From Jaltomata sinuosa (lineage: Eukaryota > Streptophyta > Magnoliopsida > Solanales > Solanaceae): a stretch of DNA of 64,000 nucleotides. Within the stretch, counting starts at the first letter, position 1; every line of letters starts with the position of its first letter. The notes under the pieces are model-generated. The model ran no database searches and was not told the DNA's origin. It worked only from the letters and a program-made list of their open reading frames with translations. Shown in pieces: positions 33,132-43,669 of the stretch. The stretch covers positions 56,876 to 120,875 of the forward strand of contig QJPP01004092.1 in NCBI GenBank assembly GCA_003996215.1, given 5' to 3'. Made by a program: the position numbers and the translations under genes.

Positions 33132-34714
33132 TGTCATACCCCGAGCCTGCGTCCTAGACGTAATATGGTACTTAGAGCTACAAATGACTCCAAGTTAACC
33201 CTTGATATGGCATGACCTAAGCATTCTGATTAATATCAATAACTAGGCAGAAGCTAAACTGAATTTAAAACTTTGCAAGTTTAGAAATATAGATAGAAAA
33301 TCTCTGAATAAGTGTATATGAGTCTGAAATGTAAAATTAATTGCATAAGCTAAAATCTAACTCTAGTTCTGAAAGCCTCTACTACTGATGAGTTGCTGGG
33401 ACAAGCCCCCAGCTAACTTCAAAATACTGAAAACTAAATGACTAAGAAAAAAGCAGCATAAAAATACGTTCTCAAATGATGAGAACTCACCACTGGCTAT
33501 CACTGGGATGACACTGAATCGAACTGATCAAGAGAAATGAATCTGAAAACCTGAACCTGCATTATGATATGATGTAGCATATAGAGTATGCGTCAGTACT
33601 TCAAATGTACTGAGCATGCGCGGTGTGCAAGTAACAAAACAGACTAAAATTCTAACATGCTATTTTAAACTATGAACTAAACTGTAGTACATAGACCTAA
33701 AATATAAGCATGCATAAGAATATTAAGTGCAAGAATGATCTGAAACAAAGAAACATACTGAAATGTTGTAAAAACTAAACTCTAGGGCCTAACACATACT
33801 GCTAAATCTAATTTTTATGGGAGAGCCTATTAACCGACATAAACCACATGAGCTAAATGTGGAGTTCAATGTATATATCCCATCGAGATGATCTAATATA
33901 CCTTGCCAGGGTATAAAGGCATGACGGGTGTGATCACTAAATTGAGGCCTACTGAGGGGATAAATAATCCTATAGGGCACGTAGTTCTAGGACTTGAGAG
34001 TATGCTGGACCCTAGTCCAACTCAGTGCTAAGTACTACTCCCAAAAACTGATATGCTAGCTCATTTAAAACTGAGGTTCTGAATTACTGTGTCAGAATTA
34101 GACTAATCTGAAATTATTATTTTCTAAAAACTATAACTGAAAGCTGACTAAACTTTATTTAAAATTTCAATGCTGGTATTTTGGGTTATACTTTGAGATA
34201 AACCAATTCATGAGAAAAATACTACAATTTAGGGCCAAGTTCTTGATCTCTCAAACCCTTGTAAAAACTCATGCAAATCATTGAAAATGAAGTATAGTTC
34301 AATAAAACAGGATTTTAAATCATTAAATAAACATAAGAACTGAATTATATAAATTTCACATGATAGGGTGAGAATCCTAATTTTTAAAATCCATAAATTC
34401 AATGAAAATGTTTGAGGTTTTGGACATAAGGGTGAATAAAACCCTTGCTGAATATCCACATACCTGATAGAAGATGATTCCTGAATTGGAGATGGAATTC
34501 TGAAGTTTTGGAGAAGAAAGCCCTAGGTTGGTGAAGAGAAAACTACTCATGTTCTTTCTTTCTGAGACTTGAGCGAAGGAATGAGGAAAACTAAACTAAA
34601 TTGGGTTAAAACTTATTAAAATAGGCCTAAAATAACTTATTGTCAAAGTTAAAATAAGAGAGAAAGGTCTAAAATACCCCTGAGAATTTAACAGAAAATT
34701 AGTGAAAATTTCTG

Positions 34715-35130
34715 GATCATCAAACCATGGTTGGATCGACGGACCGTGATTCTGAATGACAAACCTGACCCGTGATTCTATCTCGGAGAATTTTAAGGTC
34801 CTCTAATATGTTAGACCACGAGTGACAGGATGGTACGTGGAATGGAATGACATACTGTTAACTGAGCTGTGGTTTTTGTACCTTAAGCTGAGGGTCCTCT
34901 GATGATAGAAACCACAGTTGATAGGACGGACCATGGTTGTAAACTATGGTCTGTGGATTCATCCGTGGTTCTGAGGTAGAGAACTGACACTTCTCTGATG
35001 GACAATCCATGAGTGACAGGACGGGCCATGGTTTCAAACCACGGTCGGTGAAATCACTCGTGGAATAAGAGGGACCAACACTGGAAGTCAGATCATAGAT
35101 CAGACCACGGGTTGTGAACCTAAATGACAG
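34715..35130. repeat. CpG-rich dyads in the older gypsy LTR
   Basis: Repeated GGACCGTGATT, ACCACGGTC and CCGTGGTTCTGA blocks in both orientations give several imperfect inverted repeats. They resemble those at 55260-55690 and 60440-60670 in the Athila-like element. Confidence 0.6.
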
Positions 35131-35574
35131 CCCGTGATCCTGACCATGATTTCTGGAAATTTAGATTTTTTTTTGTATTTCCCCCCTAAGCCCTATACAG
35201 AAGTTGGTTCAGATTCTGGTATAATGATCGGGTTTGTCATTACGGGTAAACCATTCGTGCCAAGTGTCAGGTTAGAAAAATTCCAGGTTTGGGAGTTAGA
35301 AATTCTGGGCTAGGCTAGTCTCGGCTGGTTTTGGAGTGAGGTATGGTCTAGGACAATCCGAGTAAGAATTGAGTTAAATATCTTATTTTGAGCTAGTTTT
35401 TCTTGTAGCTAAGACATAGAGGAGTCCGGGGGACTTTTCAGAATTGAATTCGGGTAAGTAGAACTCCCAGAATCAAGGTTGACGTGAAGAGATTGTTTCG
35501 GAACGTCGGAAAAATAAGTGTGTTGTAAAATGGCCAAAACTGAGAGATTTCTGGACATTCTGTCCGTGACGAGC

Positions 35575-35700
35575 GTAATCATCTGCGGTAGCAGTGGAAA
35601 ATACCGCTATAGCAGTGGTCAAGGCGGTCAACACTGCTTAAGACCGCTATAGCGGGAGTTGTCCTCTATAGCAGGACCTCTATAGCGGAGCGACGGGATT
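35575..35700. repeat. Cluster of CCGCTATAGCGG-like palindromes
   Basis: ACCGCTATAGC, GACCGCTATAGCGGGA and CTCTATAGCGGAGC dyads lie about 360-480 bp from the LTR 5' end, in the same place as in the other two LTRs. Confidence 0.75.
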
Positions 35701-36596
35701 AGAAAACCAAGAAAATGGGCTTTTAATGTTATTCCCTCCCATTCAGCCCCAAAAATAGATGAGAGTTACTCCAAGAACCCTCCTAGGTTGCTCAAGGCTT
35801 GGGAACCATGGAGAGGAGGAATTCCGATAAAAGGGATGCAAAACCACGGATTCCAGCCTGCAAAATCATCAGAGAATACCTTCACGGAGCCAGAAAGGGC
35901 ATGGAACAGCTGCTCGGCATCCAGGTAGGCTAGGTTTCTTCCAAGAGTAGATTGACCGCTTTTATTTTCGTATTATTGTATAGAATGAAAGGGAGAATCC
36001 ATGGTTAGGCCTTCGGGCACAGAGTCTGGAGGAAGTTGTTGAATTATTGTTACTCTTTGGAAATGGTAGAATGAGAATAGGGTGTGTTGATATTCTAGGC
36101 ATTGCTTAAATTGTGTGTTTTTGCTAATAAAATGTGGGAACTAGAATATCAGAAGGTTCGGGGAACCGGAAAAGGGTTAGTAATTAACAAATGTGTAAGG
36201 AACAAAAGTTCTGGACTAATTGGTATAATTTGGATAATTGTTTGGTTGTGTTCTAAGGCTGGGAAATGTTTTCCCAGGTTGTATTTTGTCTTAGAAAGAG
36301 GGTTAGGAATAAATGTAATTAACTGCATATTTAAGAGGGCGAACCGGGGTTAGTCTTTGGGCGGGATTTGACGGTTCATAGTGTACCCGGAATGGGGTAG
36401 GTGATGGCTCACGACTCCTGTGAATGTTGTATGTTTTATACTCCTATCTAAGTGTTTGTGTGAATTGCATTGCTTAGATGAAATTGTGTAGAATGTCTAA
36501 AGGTCCTGTCTTACGGTCTGTGAGTTGAACGGTTGTTTACTTATTGGTTTACAAGTTGTGTGTTCATTATTTGACTGTGAATTATTGACATGAGGT

Positions 36597-36783
36597 TGGC
36601 TCGGGTACCACGCCTGGTACATGTATACTAACGGTTGGCATGGGTACCACACCTGGTACAGGTATAACAAATGGTTGGCTTGGGTACCACGCATGGTATG
36701 AAATATACTAATGGTTGGCTCGGGTACCATGCCTGGTACGAGATATACTAACGGTTGGCTCGGGTACCACTCCTGGTACGGGT
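36597..36783. repeat. Minisatellite in solo LTR (5 units of about 39 bp)
   Basis: Five units of GGCTCGGGTACCACGCCTGG type, homologous to 14060-14325 in reverse orientation. Confidence 0.9.
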
Positions 36784-36917
36784 TACTTTTATTGCATCAT
36801 TGTATTTTATCATTGTGTTGCATTAACTATTATTGGTTTCGTGAGTGGACCGGGCTATTTTATTGAAACATGATAATTGCTTATGATCCGTGAGAGGCCG
36901 GGAATTCTATTATATTT

Positions 36918-37425
36918 GGTCTTGGTGTAGGCCGATGGTTATATTATGTTATCATTTTGATCTTGGTGTAGGCCAAATTATTATATTGTGAGTTTGGTCT
37001 TGTTATAGGCCGGGTTGTTATGTTATATTGTGGGTTTAGTCTTGGTGTAGACCGGTGGTTATATTATGTTATTATTTTGGTCTTGGTGTAGGTCGGGTTA
37101 TTATATTATGAGTTTGGTCTTGGTATAGGCCGGATTGTTATATTATATTGTGGGCTTGATCTTGGTGTGGGCCGGGTGATTATATTATGTTATCATTTTG
37201 GTCTTGGTGTAGGTCGGGTTATTATATTATTAGTTTGGTCTTGGTATAGGCCGGGTTGTTATATTATATTATGGGTTTGGTCTTGGTGTAGGCCGGGTGG
37301 TTATATTATGTTATGGGTTTGGTCTTGGTGTAGGCCGGGTGGTTATATTATGTTATCGGTTGGTCTTGGTGTAGGCCAGGTTATTATGTTAATTATTAGT
37401 TGGTCTTGGTGTAGACCAGGTTTTC
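36918..37425. repeat. Expanded minisatellite (about 13 units) in solo LTR
   Basis: About 13 copies of GGTCTTGGTGTAGGCCGGGT are separated by TTATATTATGTTAT-type spacers, spacing about 32-53 bp. The homologous region of 12713-15691 has only about three such units. The open frame over this array is a repeat artefact. Confidence 0.9.
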
Positions 37426-38517
37426 CATGTTAACACCTAGATGTATTAGGGGGATCCGGGTGGGTCCGGACTATGTAAAAGAGGTTTTAAGTTCACAAAT
37501 TGTTGTCATTAAGTGTACTAATGCCGGTCAGGAATTATTTGTGGTTAACAAGCTAAGTGGATCTTGGCATAGACCGGGTAGCTTGTTGGACACTTAGGTG
37601 TGGTTAGAGGATCCTTGGAGGGTCCGGGTTTTGGGATTAGAGAGGGATTTAGATATGACTCTGTTGTTGTTATTGAATGTGTCAATGTTTGCTAGGTGAA
37701 TTCCACGTGATTGGTAAATTGGGAGTAAGACTGAAAGGCTGGGATCGTAGTTGTTGGTTGTTGTAACCAGGATGGAAGGTTGTCCTAGAGGTTCGCAAAG
37801 GGTCCAGACACTGGTAACTATACTACGGGTATAAGTGGTTTGGTTGGGCAGTTAGCCGGGTTAAGTCTGAATATTTAGTCAAGGAGGTGACTTGGAAAGT
37901 CTAGGTGTCAAGGTGACTTGGGAAGTCTAGGTGGCAAGGTGACTTGGTAAATCTAAAGGTTAGGATGGGCGGTTCCGAAAGGGGGGATTGATAAAGTGAT
38001 ATTGAAAGGGGTGAAGCATTTACCTTGTGTATTTTATCTTGATTTATATATGATGGTAGGAGTGAATTCGGGTCAGCCGATGATGCCTACCAGTACGTGT
38101 GTTTGTACTGATTCTACTCTTGCTATACCTTTTGGGGTATAGTCTGGTTGCATGGTTGGTGATGTTCCACAGGTTAAGGATTGCGGTGATCTTTCAGCAA
38201 CTCCTACTTCCTTCTATGGTGGGAGTTGTGTCCATTTTATGTTATAAGCTTATCTTGTAGAAGCTCTTATACCGGATTAGACTAGGTTCTAAGGAGGGCT
38301 GTCTCACATTGTAAATGATTTTCCGCAAGTTTTGTAAGTCGTTATTTCCTGAATCTTTATAAAGGAAGTTCCTTGTATAAAAAGGGGTTTTAATTTATGA
38401 TTTATTTTTTTTTCCGCATTATCTATTGGTTCGGGTGGTAAGGGTTCTCCTATCTAGGTGGATTAGAGTAGGTACCCGCACGGCCGGTAGTTGGGTCGTG
38501 ATATCTGGGGTGTTACA

Positions 38518-38886
38518 ATATCTCCTCCTTGAAATCTTCATCCTCGAATAAAGACTAATCAAAATGAGTTTGGAGAGAAAGAGATGCATTCTCTAACAAC
38601 TGAGTTCTAAAAGCTAAAATACTGGTATACTGATTGAGTTTTAACTGAAGGTGATGTATTAGTTATTATACTATACAAATACATATTATAGATTTTTTTA
38701 AATTTTTAAATTTCATTTTGAATTTATAGGAAAATGCGGGTGATCCAATTTGAAATGGTAGCCACAAGTCAACTCGATCTATTAAATCAAATGATGAAGA
38801 CCTTTACAATAATTGAGATGCTTAAATACACTTGATTTTGTAAAATTCATTGGTAGTGCATCTTGAAATATTAGTTTTTGAATATG
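38518..38886. other. Remnant internal end of truncated gypsy element and intergenic DNA
   Basis: The first 40 bases carry the polypurine tract and pol end of the older LTR's element. The rest is AT-rich, with nothing recognised. Confidence 0.45.
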
Positions 38887-38991
38887 TATAGTACAACTTT
38901 ACAAGGCATATGTTTATTTTGAAGTTTATTGATTTATACATGACTGGACTAAATTTGTAAAACATGAAAGCATGCTGGAAATGTAAGAATA
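38887..38991. repeat. Exact 105-bp direct repeat, copy 1
   Basis: Identical over 105 bases to 39669-39773, with no mismatch by eye. No transposon hallmark is visible at its ends. Confidence 0.9.
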
Positions 38992-39615
38992 GCTAAGGGA
39001 ACATGAAACTGAGGGAAATACAAAAAGTGAACAGAAACAAATAAAAGTGATAAATAATTGAATAGTGGTTAGTGGTTACTTTCTTTTTCTTTACATAAAT
39101 ATAAGTAAATATTTTAAAATTGTGTTGTGTTAATATACCATGAAGAGAAATTTTAGTTGGGTAGTACTGTTTTTATATTTTTGAAAATACAAATGAATGA
39201 ACATTGTCTCTACTTACACGACATCTCCAACGTAGTTTAATTTGACTAATCTCAATTCGTGTATATTTCTGAACTCAGTGATGGAACTAGAATTTTCACT
39301 AAGGAGTATCAAAATATAAAAAAATAAATTCACAAAAAAGTCAAAGGGTGTCGATATGTAATATATATATATATATATAAAATAATTTTTTCAATCTACA
39401 CAGTGTAAATTTTTGTAGAAGGGGTGTCAATTAATACCCCTGAAGTACATGTGGCTCCGCTACTGGCTGAAGAAATACTAATATCATGCTCATCACAAAT
39501 ATAAAATAGATAATTGAAATATATGTTTATATTCTTAAGTTTATCTTTTATTATTTAACACATGTTTCAATAATTCCATGTTGTTACTAAGTATTCAGAA
39601 TACACATGCAAAGCA

Positions 39616-39668
<53 letters not shown>
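38992..39668. other. Spacer between the exact direct repeats, with AT microsatellite
   Basis: No gene. It holds a short AT run at 39361-39380 and a long (AT)n tract of about 27 units (39618-39672) that joins directly onto repeat copy 2. Confidence 0.7.
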
Positions 39669-39676
<8 letters not shown>

Positions 39677-39773
39677 AACTTTACAAGGCATATGTTTATT
39701 TTGAAGTTTATTGATTTATACATGACTGGACTAAATTTGTAAAACATGAAAGCATGCTGGAAATGTAAGAATA
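39669..39773. repeat. Exact 105-bp direct repeat, copy 2
   Basis: See copy 1. This copy starts inside the long AT microsatellite. Confidence 0.9.
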
Positions 39774-39849
39774 TATAAAGGTAATAATTATACACATTGA
39801 AATAGGATACACTGTGCAACGCGTGTATCCAAAATTAGTAAAGGAGATT

Positions 39850-40099
39850 AGCATAGGGGTCAGTTCGAGAACTTGCACCATGAGGACATGATTATAACTG
39901 AGTATGAGATTAGGTTCACAAAGTTATCACATAATATTGTCTTCTTGATTTCAGGCAAAGAAGGTGGGGAGGTTTATTGAGGGGCTCAACAATGTTACTG
40001 GATTGGGTTTTGAAGGAGAGATTGGTTCGAGGTTTCTTTCATCCAAGCAACGAACACATCGAGGAGTATTGAGCGCATCATATGCCAGGAGAAAATAGT
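39850..40099 (+). pseudogene. Ty3/gypsy gag relic
   Basis: The plus strand reads FENLHHEDMIITEYEIRFTK LSH-type gag sequence, then in another frame KKVGRFIEGLNN, the conserved RFI-GL block. RSIERIICQEKIV follows in a third frame. These are consecutive landmarks of a chromovirus gag, broken by two frameshifts. It ends where the putative copia LTR begins. Confidence 0.7.
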
Positions 40100-41540
40100 T
40101 GTTAAATAATTTTAATCTCTTATTTTTTTATGTAAATGCATGGTAATAACTTACCTTAGGTAGTAGTGTAAAATATTAGTTTTCTCTTCAAAATCTCTCA
40201 AGGAGATACAAAATATAATGATTTTTTTAAAGTAAATTATGGACCGGAGTCCTTTTTATTGATTAAAAACAAAAAATATTTGGGCTCAAATGAGTCCAAT
40301 CCAAGAATAATAAAACAAAATATTTACATCCTGACCCGGTCCAAAAGTAACCGGGTTCAGGTGAATAAAAACAAGACCCTAAAAGATAGGGTTTCCAAAT
40401 TTATTTTTTCCTATTCTCCTGACCTCTTTCCATTTTCTGCCGCATTTGAGGATGTCTCTGCTGACCATACCCAACTCCGGTCTCTGCCGCCTACTCATGT
40501 GGGTGGTGAATCTATTGCATCAGTGGCATAACTGTTGTTTCTTGCTCAGCTCGCAAAGGTAAAGCTTCTTACTTCTCCTGTTCTTCTCTATCATTTATCT
40601 CAATCCAGTCTCGCTTGACCCCTCTCTTTTTTTTAGGTGTCGCCTTCGGTGAAAGTCCATGGGGTTGTCTGTGACTCGATAGAGAGTTTGAACCGGGCAA
40701 CTCAACATCGTAGTTCTTTGTGGGTTTTCTAGCTCTGTTCCTTTCTCCTTTTCCTTTGCCCAGGCTAACCCTTTTTCTTTTCTCAGCTGAAGCAGTGGTG
40801 GAGAAAATCAGGTTGCTCCCATTCTCCTTCCTTTCGAACTCTTTATTGGTTGCTGATAATAGTTTACCGATTTGGTTCCTAGACTCTCGCTTTTTTCTGG
40901 TGCCTGTATCACTTTTTGTTGGTTGACATAGCTTAGGCTAGTTAGTTTCTTCATAGCTATTTTTCCCTTAAGGTGGCCACAAACTATTTTGTAAATATAA
41001 TAGCTATGAGACTAAGTGGCTTGTAGTTCCTTTCCTGTCATGATCAATAATTGTTGGATGTGTGAATTCTCCTTGTTCTAATTCTGATTGCTGGTATTTG
41101 CTTATATATGTATGTGTTTATGTGAGTGCTTGGTTTGCTACACAGTCCTCCGTTAGTGGTCATTCTGCCATGTACAAATTTTCTTTGATCTTTGTTGATT
41201 TGTGTGATCCTCATCTTTCCTTGACTGTGCTGATTGTGTGATTCCTCCTTGCATTATGTGACTTGAGTGTCGATCTTCTTTTTCCCTTGTGTGTGTTGAT
41301 TTAATGTTGTGATCCTTATTTTTTCTTATGCATGCTGGTTGTGTGATCTTCTCATTGCCTTATATCGTCTTATTAGGAATCTTTTAATTCATTTTCTTGT
41401 TGGACTTGATTCTATCAATCTCCAAATTTCAAGTCTTGTGATTGCAATCTGCTTTCTGCTTCTTTTTCTTTTTCTTTAATCATGCAAACAAGGCATTTGA
41501 GTTAAATGTTATCATTAAAACTTTTATTCAGAGACTAACA
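40100..41540 (-). repeat. Probable 3' LTR of a Sire-like copia element
   Basis: The right boundary is firm: AGAGACTAACA is followed by a polypurine tract in reverse. The left boundary at TGTTAAATAA (40100) is inferred because it gives a TGTTA...TAACA pair and abuts the gag relic. No second LTR is present to test it. The frame at 40259-40531 inside it has no recognised domain. Confidence 0.5.
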
Positions 41541-41562
41541 ATCTCCTCCTTTTTGAAGATGA
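41541..41562 (-). other. Polypurine tract of the Sire-like element
   Basis: Minus strand TTCAAAAAGGAGGAGATTG lies directly before the LTR. This is the usual copia form TCAAAAAGGGGGAGATTG. Confidence 0.75.
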
Positions 41563-41828
41563 CAATCAAACGAACCAAACAAATATATTGTACTTCCATG
41601 TTTAGTTCTTAGCTCCCCTTGCTATGTACCTCTCCCCCTTGCTGTGAGCCATCTGATTGATGTGTACATTTTTTCTTTTCAGAATAATAAAAAAGAAAAG
41701 ATATACAAACAAAATGACAGTACAATAGACAAACCTAAGAGAATATGCAATCAATACTAAACAGTTAAGCATCACACACTAAGTATAGTTAAAGCAGTTT
41801 AAAACAAATAAGGAGTTAAGATAGTTGT

Positions 41829-41874
41829 GGGGGTGGGGGGTAGGGGGTGGGGAGTGGGGGGTGGGGTGGGAGGG
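41829..41874 (+). repeat. Dense G-run tract with quadruplex-forming potential
   Basis: About eight runs of three to six G separated by one to three bases within 46 bp. It lies between the env-like region and the polypurine tract of the Sire-like element. Confidence 0.8.
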
Positions 41875-42109
41875 TCAGACATCCCCTTTACATAGCCAAA
41901 AGATATTTTTTAAAAAAGGGACACAACCCCATGAAAATTGTCAAAGGATCACAAAAAACAGAGAGAGCATGGCTCAGAGATCCCCAAGAAAATGCCTGAG
42001 GGTGCCTATAACCCTCTCGGAGAAGGAGTTGTAAGATCTCTCCATGTTCCTGGCCAAGTTGGAGTAGGAGGTATGAACACAGACATTAAGTTCTATCTAG
42101 GAAGAGACA

Positions 42110-43390
42110 ACTCCAGTTTTGAGAGAGTCAACTTCCATGATTAATTTGTTCACAACCTTAACACCTTCTTGTTTAATATCATCCATAGCAATACATAGCT
42201 CTCCAACATCTGTACCAGTATTCTTGCTCAGCTGAAGAATCTTGCCAAAACACTCATAAATTGTCTACACATTCTCCTCCAGATCTGTGAGTCGAAGCTT
42301 GACTTTTTTTTCTTAAGCAAAATGGAGGCTGAGTCAACAGATACCCTATTTACTTTAGGCTGTTCAGTCTTGGCTTTGGCTGAATTCTTCTTACACAATT
42401 TATTATCAATCAAAACATATCCAATACTTCTTAAAAGTACGAGATTCATAGGTGATCATAACTTCAACAGGTTTATAGCTGAACAAGTCAATCATCGAAT
42501 CAATAAGGATATGAGAGATAATTAGCCCATAAGGTAAACTAACACTAGCATTAGAGTCTTCAACACTCTCAACAATGTACTCACAGAACTAGGCAACCCA
42601 ATAGATATGATATTTCTTAAGAAGACAATAAAGCACAAAGACATCCCTATTCAAGATGCTACTAAGAGATTCTTTCCTCGAAATCAGAGTGGTAGCAACA
42701 ATATGGGCCAAGATGCAGTTCTCAAAACATAGGGAAATGGATCAAAATCTGATAGGTTCAAACCTGATTCTGCAATGACTACCTTAGAGGTCTCCAAGGA
42801 GACTTCAAAATCATCTGGTCAACATCCAATTATAAAAGGGACAGACCCAAAAAACTTTATTCTAAAAACTCATTCAAACAAGAAATTATTCACAATAATT
42901 TGGCTACCCAGAACTAGAGTTTCTAGTTTACCAATGTCTTTAAAAACTCAGAGATTTGCCTAGAATAATGAACAAGTTCCTCATACATTTTCAGTCCACA
43001 TAGTTGGAAAAGAGAGATAATTTTTGATCTTTAAAGAAAGAACTTACATGACATTGAGAGTCCTCCAAATATTCCAATTAGTTGATAACCCTTCTAGAGA
43101 CTATAAGTCAATTCTTGAAAGACTCAAATTTCTTCTTCTGCTCGGCACCACAGAACTTGTGAATGTCTTCAGGAGAGAAAGAGCCTAAGCTATTAGAATG
43201 AAGTTTCTTGTTTGCATGGATCTTTCCAACGTGGACTTTTTTTTAACTCGGATTTGAGAGCAGGAGTTCGAGATTCCCTTTAGAGGTTTCGGAGAGAGAT
43301 AGTGTTTCGATATCAAAAAAATTTAAGGGATGATAGTAGGGAGGTTTATAAGAGTATCCATAGATCTCACTCTGGTCATGGTAGAGAATG
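42110..43390 (-). pseudogene. Env-position coding relic downstream of Sire-like pol
   Basis: On the minus strand a long frame with a single stop (about 42690-42410) reads ESLSSILNRDVFVLYCLLKK, SVSLPYGLIISHILIDSMID and KPVEVMITYESRTF. Flanking stretches have SFSPEDIHKFCGAE (about 43170) and a Lys/Ser-rich part at 42300-42400. The position, between RNase H and the polypurine tract, is where Sire-lineage copia elements carry an extra env-like ORF. I recognise no fusion peptide or membrane anchor, and the frame is badly broken. Confidence 0.55.
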
Positions 43391-43669
43391 GAGGAAGGGA
43401 TAAAGTGGAAGAGTATGGAGGAGGGATTATAATGAGGGTTTTGAGAAGAGGAAACAAAAGAATTTTGGAAAAAGGAAAAGTTTGATGTGATGGAGGAAGG
43501 AAATAAAATATATGGGGAAGCATAAATGATGGAGAGAAGAGAAAAGAATTAATAAAAGGAAAACAATAAGAGCAACTGATAGCATAATTTTTTTTAAAAA
43601 AGTAAAATCGATCAATCTTTAAAACAAATAACACCAAGACTTTCACGAAGGAAAAAAAATCTTTCTTCT

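Larger units (their letters stand above)
35220..38503 (+). mobile_element. Solo LTR of the chromovirus family, nested in the older LTR
   Basis: 3,284 bp, homologous in reverse to 12713-15691 and 49008-51216. It is flanked by a perfect 5-bp duplication TCTGG (35215-35219 and 38504-38508). The termini are TA...TA instead of TG...CA, although the neighbouring bases still align one to one with the TG...CA copy. It is the longest of the three because of an expanded internal minisatellite. Confidence 0.9.
33132..38517 (-). mobile_element. Older gypsy LTR (about 2.1 kb), split by a nested solo LTR
   Basis: It begins TGTCATACCCCGAG and, after the insert at 35220-38503, ends TCTGGGGTGTTACA (38504-38517). 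On the minus strand that is TGTAACACCCCAGA...GGTATGACA, the standard TG...CA form. Just outside the minus-strand start lies CGAGGATGAAGATTTCAAGG then AGGAGATAT (38550-38518), which looks like the end of gypsy pol plus a polypurine tract. It is therefore the 3' LTR of a truncated minus-strand element. The LTR body without the insert is 33132-35219. Confidence 0.8.

Noticed and set aside
36497..36730. Repetitive frame with WYP repeats
   Set aside because: Produced by the GGTACC minisatellite in the LTR.
37167..37433. 88-codon repetitive open frame
   Set aside because: Open only because the minisatellite unit lacks stops; it lies inside a solo LTR.
39955..40099. Apparent terminal host exon (AG acceptor followed by an open frame ending in a stop)
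   Set aside because: Reading all three frames shows consecutive gypsy gag landmarks (EYEIRFTKLSH, RFIEGL, SIERI), so it is a broken gag relic.
41825..42034. Gly/Trp-rich frame
   Set aside because: Translation of the G-run tract; not a protein.
43323..43646. 107-codon Phe/Ser/Pro-rich minus-strand frame
   Set aside because: Pyrimidine-rich DNA near the end of copia pol; only its last part may belong to the env-position relic.
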